Shown: one piece after another, positions 24,810-31,197 of the stretch
How the letters are laid out: the number at the start of each line of letters is the position of its first letter
How positions within the stretch are numbered: position 1 is the first letter of the stretch
NCBI RefSeq assembly: GCF_900105325.1
Contig: NZ_FNSU01000003.1
Location: 1,798,001 to 1,862,000 of the forward strand
Length of the DNA: 64,000 nt
Reading direction: 5' to 3'
From: Pseudomonas marginalis
GTDB taxonomy: Bacteria; Pseudomonadota; Gammaproteobacteria; Pseudomonadales; Pseudomonadaceae
The notes under the pieces: generated by a model
The model's database searches: none
What the model saw: the letters and a program-made list of their open reading frames with translations, nothing else
Told to the model about the DNA's origin: nothing
Position numbers and translations under genes: made by a program

Positions 24810-25034
24810 CTACAAAGTTGCCAGTGCCCCGCGACATGCAGTGGTGTTACATTTGCCGCGTGGCTTGAAAGGGCCCAAACGCCGGCCAGATCTTAGGGAT
24901 CGAAACCGGCACCGTGCCGAGGCGAACAATCCGTTGCTCACCTCTGGCGCTACAGCTGCCTAATCTGTGGTGGAAAAGGCAGCAACCCAAGACATCCGTG
25001 TCTTGGGAGCGCGATAAAGGGAGGTGGTTTGCAT
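24810..25034 (-). pseudogene. Small phage ORF interrupted by an in-frame TAG
   Basis: An ATG at 25034, nine bases after a strong AGGAGG, opens a frame that reads 24 codons (ending RMSWVAAFSTTD), meets TAG at 24962-24960, then stays open for 49 more codons (ending GPFKPRGKCNTTACRGALATL) to TAG at 24812-24810. The end sits just before the CII start. Both halves look like one small protein seen in prophages near cII; I connect it loosely with Icd/Ash-type host-inhibitor ORFs from memory. It is either broken by an amber mutation or read through. Confidence 0.5.
24986..25007. repeat. Perfect 9-bp hairpin between cro and cII
   Basis: CCCAAGACA at 24986-24994 pairs with TGTCTTGGG at 24999-25007 around TCCG. 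It lies inside the interrupted small frame and has no T-run on either side. It may be an RNA structure in the early leader or a protein-binding palindrome. Confidence 0.5.
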
Positions 25035-25100
25035 GTGGTGTGCCCTCCTACCTTTGTCGCGACCCGACAGCACTGTGGTGGTGTGTGCCGGGAGGAACTG

Positions 25101-25124
25101 GGCGGCCCTTGGGTCGCCTTTTTT
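25101..25124 (+). terminator. Intrinsic terminator on the plus strand beside cro
   Basis: GGCGGCCC and GGGTCGCC form an 8-bp stem (one G-T pair) with a 2-base loop, followed by six T's on the plus strand. It would stop transcription running antisense to the early operon. No plus-strand gene precedes it, so it implies a short antisense RNA or serves as insulation for cro. Confidence 0.6.
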
Positions 25125-25128
25125 CTAT

Positions 25129-25389
25129 CTACACTGCAGCTTTCTGTGGGGCCGATGCATTGAGCAACCAGGCAGCGTCAAACGCGTTACCCTTTTGCTC
25201 TGCAGCGGTCGCTAAGAGTTTTGCGTAGTGGGTCTCACCGGTGTAATCGGTGCGGGGAAGGCTGGCAGCCAAGCGCCATTTATTGAGCGCCTGATAGCTC
25301 CTTTCACACACCTTGGCGGCGGCACCAATGCCACCTACTGCTTCAAATGCGAACGCGATGGCGTTCGGAAAATCTGCGGGGTCAAGCAT
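25129..25389 (-). CDS. Cro-type repressor
   Basis: The ATG at 25389 has a GGAGG site six bases upstream and gives 86 residues beginning MLDPADFPNAIAFAFEAVGGIGAAAKVCERSYQALNKWRLAASLP. That helix-turn-helix, with the IGAAAKV-x-ERSYQALNKWR turn, resembles YdaS/Cro proteins. It is divergent from cI across the operator region, as in lambdoid phages, and would favour lytic growth by blocking the cI promoter. Confidence 0.8.
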   Translation of the reverse strand: MLDPADFPNAIAFAFEAVGGIGAAAKVCERSYQALNKWRLAASLPRTDYTGETHYAKLLATAAEQKGNAFDAAWLLNASAPQKAAV

Positions 25390-25402
25390 GGCAACCTCCA
25401 TT

Positions 25403-25477
25403 TATCAACTCGCGGTTGATATTAACATCAACTGACTATTGCGCAACCCCTGTGAGAGTATCAACTCATGGTTGATA
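25403..25477. promoter_or_regulatory. cI-cro operator region with early leftward promoter
   Basis: Two matching 19-bp operators lie here: TATCAACTCGCGGTTGATA (25403-25421) and TATCAACTCATGGTTGATA (25459-25477). A weaker half site (ATCAACT, 25427-25433) lies between. The leftward promoter has TAATAT (minus strand of 25419-25424) and TTGCGC (25441-25446) 16 bases apart, so the first operator covers its -10. The second operator contains the cI ATG in its centre, so the repressor can shut its own gene. Confidence 0.8.
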
Positions 25478-26193
25478 AGAACGAGCTACGGGCAGCTTTC
25501 ACGGCGCGCCTTCACGAAGCACTCGACGATGCCGGTGTACGCACCCGGGGACGTGGTGCGGACATCCATAAGCATCTGGTTGAGATCGGAGCCGAAAAAA
25601 GTCCTCAGGCAGTCAGCAAGTGGCTGAATAGCGAAGCTATACCTGAAGCAGACACCATGGCTGAGCTGTGCTCGTGGCTGAAAGTAAGGCGGGAATGGTT
25701 GCAATACGGAGTGTTGCCTAAAGAGCAGACCGGGGAAAGTAATGTTCATTCGCTCAGCCCGAGCAGCGAGAACAATGTACTAGAAGTGACTTGGCGTTTT
25801 GGAAAAGTCCCATTGATTTCGTGGGTGCAGGCGGGCGCCTGGTGTGATTCAAACTTTGAGCTGCATGACGGGGAGTCATGGCTATCCTGTCCCGTACCAA
25901 TTAGTGAGAGCGGATATGCGCTAAAAGTACTTGGTGATTCCATGACGAACCCAGGGCCTGGCCGAAGTTATCCTACAGGTTGTATTATTTTTGTGGACCC
26001 AGAAGCCGAGACCAAAACTGGTGATCGAGTCATCGCCAGAGTTCCTCGTACTAATGAAGCTACTTTTAAGATACTGGTAGAAGATGCAGGTCGGCAATTC
26101 TTGAGGCCTATCAACCCGCAATATCCAATCATTGATATTACGGAAGAGACACATATCTGCGGAAAGGTTGTCGGATCATTTATACCCGAGTAA
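25468..26193 (+). CDS. CI-type repressor with S24 self-cleavage domain
   Basis: A 241-residue LexA/CI-type repressor. Residues 1-85 hold a helix-turn-helix (AVSKWLNSEAIPEADTMAELCSWLKV). Residues 115-241 are a peptidase S24 domain with a cleavable Ala122-Gly123 in SWVQAGAW, Ser158 in LGDSMT and Lys201 in ATFKIL, so SOS-induced self-cleavage is expected. GAGAG lies nine bases before the ATG. It holds the lysogenic state and should bind the operators at 25403-25477 and 27494-27536. Confidence 0.93.
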   Translation: MVDKNELRAAFTARLHEALDDAGVRTRGRGADIHKHLVEIGAEKSPQAVSKWLNSEAIPEADTMAELCSWLKVRREWLQYGVLPKEQTGESNVHSLSPSSENNVLEVTWRFGKVPLISWVQAGAWCDSNFELHDGESWLSCPVPISESGYALKVLGDSMTNPGPGRSYPTGCIIFVDPEAETKTGDRVIARVPRTNEATFKILVEDAGRQFLRPINPQYPIIDITEETHICGKVVGSFIPE

Positions 26194-26200
26194 GCCGAAA

Positions 26201-27382
26201 TTATCTAACCTCAACGGCCGGCGAAGTAGTCCACACAATTTTTGTGTTAGATTCAGTGCCGGCTACTTTTTCCGACATATACTCTGTAAGAGTTTCACCC
26301 ATCAGAAAAACATCTTTTGAACGCGCAACATCAGGATCATCTAAAAGCGCATTAACTATTGCAGTACGCGTATCTAAATCACTACGAACGAACAACGCCC
26401 AGTCCGCTCTAAGGTTCTCGTAATGTCTTCCAGGGAATCGGCATTGATAAAAGGTGTCATCAGCCATAACCAAATAAACCCTAGATCGCAAAAAAGGATT
26501 ATTGGTAGTTTCAGGGATCTGAACATCAACTATCTTCGCTTCTAGAAGCAGTTCCTCCCAAGACATTTCAGAAAGAAGAGCTGCTTGATGATCTGGCATA
26601 TCTAAAGCTGAAACAAAGCTAATAAGATGACGAAACTGAATCGCTCCTTTAGCGATACTTCTCAGATTCTTCTCTGACATAGACGCTAACACAACAGCTT
26701 TTAAATCATCTAACCTCTCCGAAAAATCCTGATAACGCTTGAGCTCAAGAGATCTAGTTCTATTTTCAGAAAGAAGCCGTTGAAACAAGAGAGACCATTG
26801 AGACACCAGATGACTCTTAATATCATCAAGACGAGCAAAGGGAGTAATACTATTATTTTGAACGCGATGCGTTAGATAATTTATAAACTCAAATATATAC
26901 TTTGCAGTTTCATCCTTCTGAATGGACGGAAACTTTATTTGATCAATAATCGTAGCATTATGTTTATTTTTCTCATAAACAAGATGATCGTGGTAGACCT
27001 TCTCATCTACAAATGCATATATAGGAATAGCGTGCTCAACCGCCTTCAAAACCTCTAACTGGGTTATTGACAAGTTAGTACGATCAGAGAGCACACCACT
27101 ACTTGAGCTACCTTTCGCAAGAGCCTCAAAGTCAAACCCCTCTAAAGCGGATGGTGTCGCTACGCCGCCGAATCTTTGCCCTAAAACCAACAGAAGCACG
27201 TCACAGCTAGGAACTTCTCTAATACAACTTTCATGAGTATGAGACCTAGGATCGTACAAAATATCAGCGTAATCGCTCATGATAGGCTCATAGCCCATAT
27301 TAACAATAAAAGGCCTAAGTTCAGATCGAATAACGCCTAGATCAAAACATGTTGAAGATACAAATATTCTCGGTTTAGCCAC
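26201..27382 (-). CDS. DUF4062-domain protein; candidate exclusion or defence gene
   Basis: A 393-residue protein whose first 75 residues are a DUF4062 domain: KPRIFVSSTCFDLGVIRSEL, a GYEPIMSDYADILYDP stretch, HTHESCIREV and CDVLLLVLGQRFGG. This TIR/Rossmann-like sensor domain heads NLR-like and other defence proteins. The rest is helical with no domain I recognise. The start is a GTG after AGGGA. It is visibly AT-rich, converges on cI with a 7-base gap, and sits inside the immunity region between two CI operator sites. Function unproven. Confidence 0.7.
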   Translation of the reverse strand: MAKPRIFVSSTCFDLGVIRSELRPFIVNMGYEPIMSDYADILYDPRSHTHESCIREVPSCDVLLLVLGQRFGGVATPSALEGFDFEALAKGSSSSGVLSDRTNLSITQLEVLKAVEHAIPIYAFVDEKVYHDHLVYEKNKHNATIIDQIKFPSIQKDETAKYIFEFINYLTHRVQNNSITPFARLDDIKSHLVSQWSLLFQRLLSENRTRSLELKRYQDFSERLDDLKAVVLASMSEKNLRSIAKGAIQFRHLISFVSALDMPDHQAALLSEMSWEELLLEAKIVDVQIPETTNNPFLRSRVYLVMADDTFYQCRFPGRHYENLRADWALFVRSDLDTRTAIVNALLDDPDVARSKDVFLMGETLTEYMSEKVAGTESNTKIVWTTSPAVEVR

Positions 27383-27493
27383 AGGAATTTCCCTATAAAT
27401 TCATCAGAGGTTGCTGCTGGTCATTAAGAGCCATCATTTCACCATCATAATGCTGGGCGAACCCAAACATCAAATTTCATACGCGCAGAGATT

Positions 27494-27538
27494 TATCAAC
27501 CACCGGTTGTTGACAAATATAAACCACTGGTTGATATT
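27494..27538 (+). promoter_or_regulatory. Distal operators and strong promoter of the rightward operon
   Basis: TATCAACCACCGGTTGTTG (27494-27512) and TATAAACCACTGGTTGATA (27518-27536) match the cI-cro operators in their half sites and are 24 bp apart centre to centre. TTGACA (27510-27515), then TGATAT 16 bases on (27532-27537), makes a strong promoter lying across both operators. CI bound here should silence everything from 27573 to at least 31196. This is the counterpart of a lambda left operator. Confidence 0.8.
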
Positions 27539-27572
27539 CGCCTTACTCTTCCACCACAGAGCGAGGCACACC

Positions 27573-27749
27573 ATGCACACCACAGCCACCCTGCACGTCC
27601 ACCCGGCCGCTGCTAACCCCTCCCGCATCTTCGAAATCCGCCGCCTGGCACAAGACTGCGGCTGCGCCTTCGTCGCGTCCAAACCCAAGCTGAAACAGCG
27701 CTACGCACCCGCCCCCTTCGACCCAAACGGCGGAGGGCACGCGGCATGA
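27573..27749 (+). CDS. Small hypothetical phage protein
   Basis: The first gene of the rightward operon: 58 residues from the ATG at 27573 after GAGG, beginning MHTTATLHVHPAAANPSRIFEIRRLAQDCGCAFV. I recognise no domain. It overlaps the next gene by four bases (ATGA), which supports it being translated. Confidence 0.6.
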   Translation: MHTTATLHVHPAAANPSRIFEIRRLAQDCGCAFVASKPKLKQRYAPAPFDPNGGGHAA

Positions 27750-28327
27750 AAAAGTACAAACTCGACAACCGTACCCTGACCCTGCTGAAGGCCCAGGTCA
27801 GCCTGACCCAAACCTTCAACCACCTGCTGCGCGCAGAAACACAGCGTGAGGCCCTGGCCTTCCGCCTGAACGTCGAGCGCCGCAAAGTCGACACGCACTT
27901 CACCGTTGAACTGGGCAGCGAACGCCACACGCTGACCCTGACCAATACCAAGAAGATGCACCTCAAGCTTGCTGACTTCATTGAGGAGATCGTCAACGGG
28001 CCAACCAACTCAATCAATCCATCCTCTCTGCCGCACGCAGAGCGCCGCTACGGCGCATTCAAGACCGAACACAAGCAGCAGGTATTCGACCTGGTGCAAA
28101 CCGGCGGCTCTCTCAGTCTCGATATGGGCTTCGAGCAACCGATCAACTTGGCAATCCACCGCAGCAAAACCCGCGCTGGCATTACCACCATCATGAGTAT
28201 CGGCGTCAGAAAGCCGCGCACAAAGTGTTTTACGGTGTACGGCAGCGACGTGGAGATCTACTCCATGGTGGCCGAGTCCATCACCCATCTGGCAGCCGTG
28301 GCGACACCCGCCGCGCATGCAGCCTAG
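27746..28327 (+). CDS. Hypothetical phage protein, 193 residues
   Basis: Starts MKKYKLDNRTLTLLKAQVSLTQTFNHLLRAETQREALAFRLN, with an N-terminal helix and basic surface followed by mixed strands (THFTVELGSERHTLTLTNTKK) and a helix-rich end. I recognise no family. Its place, second after a CI-controlled promoter, suits an early host-takeover or anti-defence protein, but there is no direct evidence. Confidence 0.65.
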   Translation: MKKYKLDNRTLTLLKAQVSLTQTFNHLLRAETQREALAFRLNVERRKVDTHFTVELGSERHTLTLTNTKKMHLKLADFIEEIVNGPTNSINPSSLPHAERRYGAFKTEHKQQVFDLVQTGGSLSLDMGFEQPINLAIHRSKTRAGITTIMSIGVRKPRTKCFTVYGSDVEIYSMVAESITHLAAVATPAAHAA

Positions 28328-28336
28328 GAGGCCGAG

Positions 28337-28621
28337 ATGGAACGTAGCCTGGCAACAGCCGCCAAGTACTTCGGCCTCACCCGCCCAAAGCTGATCGCTC
28401 TCATGCGTGAAAAAGGACTGCTCAACGACCGCAACCTACCTGCCTTCCCTGTGCGGGACCGCGAGTACCTGCGAGTCAAGGACAGCAACTGGTACCACGA
28501 GACCGCTGGCATGCAGTACAGCCGGTCGACCAAGGTCCGTCAAGCCGGTATCCGCTGGCTCGCCGAACAGTTGGGCCTCGAACTGGCAGCCATCCCGGCA
28601 GACAACCGTGACGTGGCCTAG
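28337..28621 (+). CDS. Antirepressor KilAC/ANT-like DNA-binding protein
   Basis: A 94-residue protein from an ATG after AGGAGG. The SLATAAKYFGLTRPKLIALMREKGLL stretch, then RDREYLRVKDSNWYHETAGMQYSRSTKVRQAGIRWLAEQLG, is the C-terminal KilAC domain of phage antirepressors without the N-terminal Bro/AntA part. It could counter a repressor or act as a stand-alone regulator. Confidence 0.75.
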   Translation: MERSLATAAKYFGLTRPKLIALMREKGLLNDRNLPAFPVRDREYLRVKDSNWYHETAGMQYSRSTKVRQAGIRWLAEQLGLELAAIPADNRDVA

Positions 28622-28772
28622 GGAGTACGCCCGCCAGATCGTGGCCATGCACACACGCGAGGAGCGCAACGCCGCGCTCCTCGAAGTGCCGGAGCATCTG
28701 CGGGAGCTGACCAAACGCCATTGCCTGAATGCCTGGCACCATCCAAAACGGAAAAAACCCAATGAACCATGA
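28608..28772 (+). CDS. Small conserved-type phage protein
   Basis: From a GTG at 28608, 14 bases inside the previous gene, 54 residues read VTWPREYARQIVAMHTREER and on to a HLRELTKRHCLNAWHHP ending. The 'AREYARQIV...R-x-ALxxVPEHLRE' form recurs in small phage ORFs near recombination or methylase genes. The start codon is uncertain. It overlaps the next gene by 11 bases. Confidence 0.55.
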   Translation: MTWPREYARQIVAMHTREERNAALLEVPEHLRELTKRHCLNAWHHPKRKKPNEP

Positions 28773-29136
28773 CCTTTTAGATTACCTGCTGAAAACCCTA
28801 CTTGAATTGCCTCACTCAGATCGCGCCCCAAAAAAAGTTAGGAGCGCTCTACAACTTGCGGTTGAAGTGGCAGGCATAAATAAAATCGTTCAACCCTGCG
28901 ACGCGCAACCGATGACAGCGAGGGGAGCGAAAGATCCAAGTTGCATCCTCATTCGCATGAGTGAAGTTACAAAGATTGTCGGTTTGGCTCGTCCAACAAT
29001 CTACAAGCTACTCAGGAACCCCGAAAGCAAGTTTCCTCGCCCAGTCAAGCTAACCGAAGCTACCGGCAAGAGTGCCCCAGTAGCATGGGTTCTTTCGGAG
29101 GTTCAGGACTGGACGCGAACACGAATCCGGCGGTGA
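28762..29136 (+). CDS. AlpA-family phage transcriptional regulator
   Basis: The ATG at 28762 gives 124 residues. The C-terminal 65 residues match AlpA: ILIRMSEVTKIVGLARPTIYKLLRNPESKFPRPVKL, a winged helix of the excisionase/MerR-like type, then VAWVLSEVQDWTRTRI. An N-terminal extension of about 55 residues has no known domain. AlpA proteins activate phage or island excision genes. It is a little more AT-rich than its neighbours. Confidence 0.8.
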   Translation: MNHDLLDYLLKTLLELPHSDRAPKKVRSALQLAVEVAGINKIVQPCDAQPMTARGAKDPSCILIRMSEVTKIVGLARPTIYKLLRNPESKFPRPVKLTEATGKSAPVAWVLSEVQDWTRTRIRR

Positions 29137-29170
29137 AACGAAAATATAGATTGATCGGGAGTTCATGGAG

Positions 29171-29494
29171 ATGACCACCAACCAGCCTCCGCTAAGGCTG
29201 CTACACGCACCGGATAGCGCAACCGTGGAAATGCTGCACCAACTCTTCGGCGACGTGCTTATCCCTCTGGAAAAGCTGCGCGTGCACTACTTCAAGAACC
29301 TCAACGAAAAGACCTTCACCGAGGCGATCAACAGCGGGCGTATTCAACTGCCGGTGACCACCTTGGACCACAGCGTCAAGGCGATCCGGTATGCCCACAT
29401 CAAACACGTCGCAGCACTGATCGACATCCGCGCTTACCGAGCGGACGAAGACATGCCGCGACCACAAAACGATTTAACCGAGCAGGACCAGTAA
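29171..29494 (+). CDS. PrtN-like pyocin activator family protein
   Basis: Starting at the ATG at 29171 (nine bases from GGGAG; a second ATG at 29165 is in frame), 107 residues. The core LHQLFGDVLIPLEKLRVHYFKNLNEKTFTEAINSGRIQLPV, then AIRYAHIKHVAALIDIRAYRADED, matches PrtN, the activator of pyocin genes in P. aeruginosa. It lies behind the CI operators at 27494-27536, which parallels PrtR repressing prtN. Confidence 0.8.
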   Translation: MTTNQPPLRLLHAPDSATVEMLHQLFGDVLIPLEKLRVHYFKNLNEKTFTEAINSGRIQLPVTTLDHSVKAIRYAHIKHVAALIDIRAYRADEDMPRPQNDLTEQDQ

Positions 29495-29543
29495 CCCCAA
29501 CGGCTGCCACCACCAGCCAACGTAACTACCAGGAGCACACCAC

Positions 29544-29945
29544 ATGACTGCAATCCAAATCTGCGCATTGATCGGCATCGTGTTCGCCGCCGGCATCCTC
29601 TACTGGATCGGCTACCGAGGCGGCCTCACCGACGGCAAAAATGATGGCTACGACGAAGGCTATGCCGACGGGTACGTCTCGGGCCGGGAGGAAGCTTCAG
29701 CCGCATATGCAACCTCTCTCAAAAAGATGTCAGATCAATGCATGCGCACCGAACTCCTATTGAGCCGGGAACCGCAAGACCGCTACACCCTTTTCGCCAT
29801 TGCCGAGAAGCTGAAGCTCGCCGCAGACACCTTCCGCGCTGTCAGATCCGAAAGCCAAGCAACTCAGGCGCTTGTCCTACGTGACAAGGCACTGAATATG
29901 GCTGCGCTGATGGATCGCTTCGAGTTGAAGGGGGATGCAGCATGA
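29544..29945 (+). CDS. Small membrane protein with Gly/Asp repeats
   Basis: A 133-residue protein with one N-terminal transmembrane segment (about residues 6-23), then a run of four near-repeats of the G-x-x-D-G / G-Y-x-x-G type (GLTDGKNDGYDEGYADGYVSG), and a helical tail. The repeat spacing is about four residues, so glycines would line one face of a helix. The protein is a phage gene of unknown role; Mu-type and other phages carry similar ones. Confidence 0.65.
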   Translation: MTAIQICALIGIVFAAGILYWIGYRGGLTDGKNDGYDEGYADGYVSGREEASAAYATSLKKMSDQCMRTELLLSREPQDRYTLFAIAEKLKLAADTFRAVRSESQATQALVLRDKALNMAALMDRFELKGDAA

Positions 29946-30163
29946 GCCGAGCCATGCCTATGCTGCGCCTGACACCCCAAGCCGCCGGCACACTGCAGCA
30001 GCAACACGCCAAGGCCATCAAGGAACTGCGCGTTCTGACCCGCTACAGCAAAGAGTTCGACCGCCAGTTGAAAGCTCGGATCGGCTATGAAGCGCTGCGC
30101 CAATTACACAAGGCAACCGACGACGCGTTGCTGCTGGCCGACCTGGTGAGGGAAGCCGCATGA
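29942..30163 (+). CDS. Small hypothetical phage protein
   Basis: 73 residues, MSRAMPMLRLTPQAAGTLQQQHAKAIKELRVLTRYSKEFDRQLKARIGYEALRQ, mostly helical. It overlaps both neighbours by four bases, which supports expression. No domain is recognised. Confidence 0.6.
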   Translation: MSRAMPMLRLTPQAAGTLQQQHAKAIKELRVLTRYSKEFDRQLKARIGYEALRQLHKATDDALLLADLVREAA

Positions 30164-30702
30164 ACTGGATCCTCACCTCCACCGGCAAGCGCTTCGACTT
30201 GTTCGAGCCTGACGCCGACATGATCGACCCACGCGACATCTCGCACGCACTGGCCCACCTCTGCCGATTCAATGGCCACACCCGCGAGTTCTATAGCGTG
30301 GCCCAGCACAGTTGCATCGTCGCCGAGCTGGTGCCGGAAGAACACAAACTCGCAGCTTTGCTTCACGACGCCGCCGAGGCGTACGTGGGTGACATGACGC
30401 GGCCACTCAAGCAGTGGATTAGCGCCTACCAGCACTTGGAGGATTGTATCTGGTGGCTAGTGTGCGAACGGTTCGACATCGCTCCAGAACTACCCGCATG
30501 CATCTGCAAGGCCGACTTGATTGCACTGGCAACCGAACGCCGCGACCTCATGCCATCTGGTCCGGCTATCTGGGATTGCTTGGTCGGCATCGAACCAATG
30601 ACTGAAACCATCCGCCCATGGCCTGCCGCCGAAGCTCGGCTCACCTACCACCAGCGGCTGATGGACCAACTCGCAATCGAACACCGGAGGAAAGCGGAAT
30701 GA
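30160..30702 (+). CDS. HD-domain phosphohydrolase, YfbR/5'-deoxynucleotidase-like
   Basis: A 180-residue protein with the HD motif set: REFYSVAQHSCIVAEL, ALLHDAAEAYVGDMTRPLK and a distal ADLIALATERRDLM. This is the phage form of the YfbR family, which removes phosphate from deoxynucleoside monophosphates. It could reshape the dNTP pool for replication; similar nucleotidases act in anti-phage and anti-defence conflicts. It overlaps the next gene by ATGA. Confidence 0.85.
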   Translation: MNWILTSTGKRFDLFEPDADMIDPRDISHALAHLCRFNGHTREFYSVAQHSCIVAELVPEEHKLAALLHDAAEAYVGDMTRPLKQWISAYQHLEDCIWWLVCERFDIAPELPACICKADLIALATERRDLMPSGPAIWDCLVGIEPMTETIRPWPAAEARLTYHQRLMDQLAIEHRRKAE

Positions 30703-31196
30703 AGAACCACCAGGACAACACCAACGCCCTGCCCGCTTTGCTCCGCACGGCCAATGGTGGCGACACGCTAGAAACAAACAGTCTCTGCTGCGCAGCAGCA
30801 GGCATTACTGCTCCTACCAGCGCCACTGCCGAGGCACTTGTACCGCATGAAAAGCTGCGCGGGGCAGCGCTCGCTGATGCAACGCTAAACGCTCAGAAAC
30901 GCCCGCTCGCGCAGCCTGTCGCGGGGTATACGCCCCTTTCACTACCCAGAGCCATAGAGGCTGAAATCTTCTCAGACGAAGAGCTTGCCGACCTTACAGG
31001 CTATAAACAGCGAGCCCATCAACGGAAATGGCTTCGCGACCGCAACTGGGTCTTCATCGAGAGCCGTGGGGGCCGTCCGTTAGTTGGGCGCATGTACGCT
31101 CGCATGAAGCTTGGTATGACCAATCCAGTACTTACTGAACAGCTGCCACCGCCGACGCGGCCAGCTTGGACACCTGACTTCTCCAGGGTGAACTGA
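30699..31196 (+). CDS. DUF4224-domain protein beside the integrase
   Basis: A 165-residue protein whose C-terminal segment (EIFSDEELADLTGYKQRAHQRKWLRDRNWVFIESRGGRPLVGRMYARMKLG) is a DUF4224 domain. The first 95 residues are low-complexity and alanine-rich. DUF4224 genes sit next to phage integrases and may be excisionases or regulators of them. It overlaps the HD gene by ATGA and ends one base before the integrase. Confidence 0.8.
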   Translation: MKNHQDNTNALPALLRTANGGDTLETNSLCCAAAGITAPTSATAEALVPHEKLRGAALADATLNAQKRPLAQPVAGYTPLSLPRAIEAEIFSDEELADLTGYKQRAHQRKWLRDRNWVFIESRGGRPLVGRMYARMKLGMTNPVLTEQLPPPTRPAWTPDFSRVN

Positions 31197-31197
31197 G

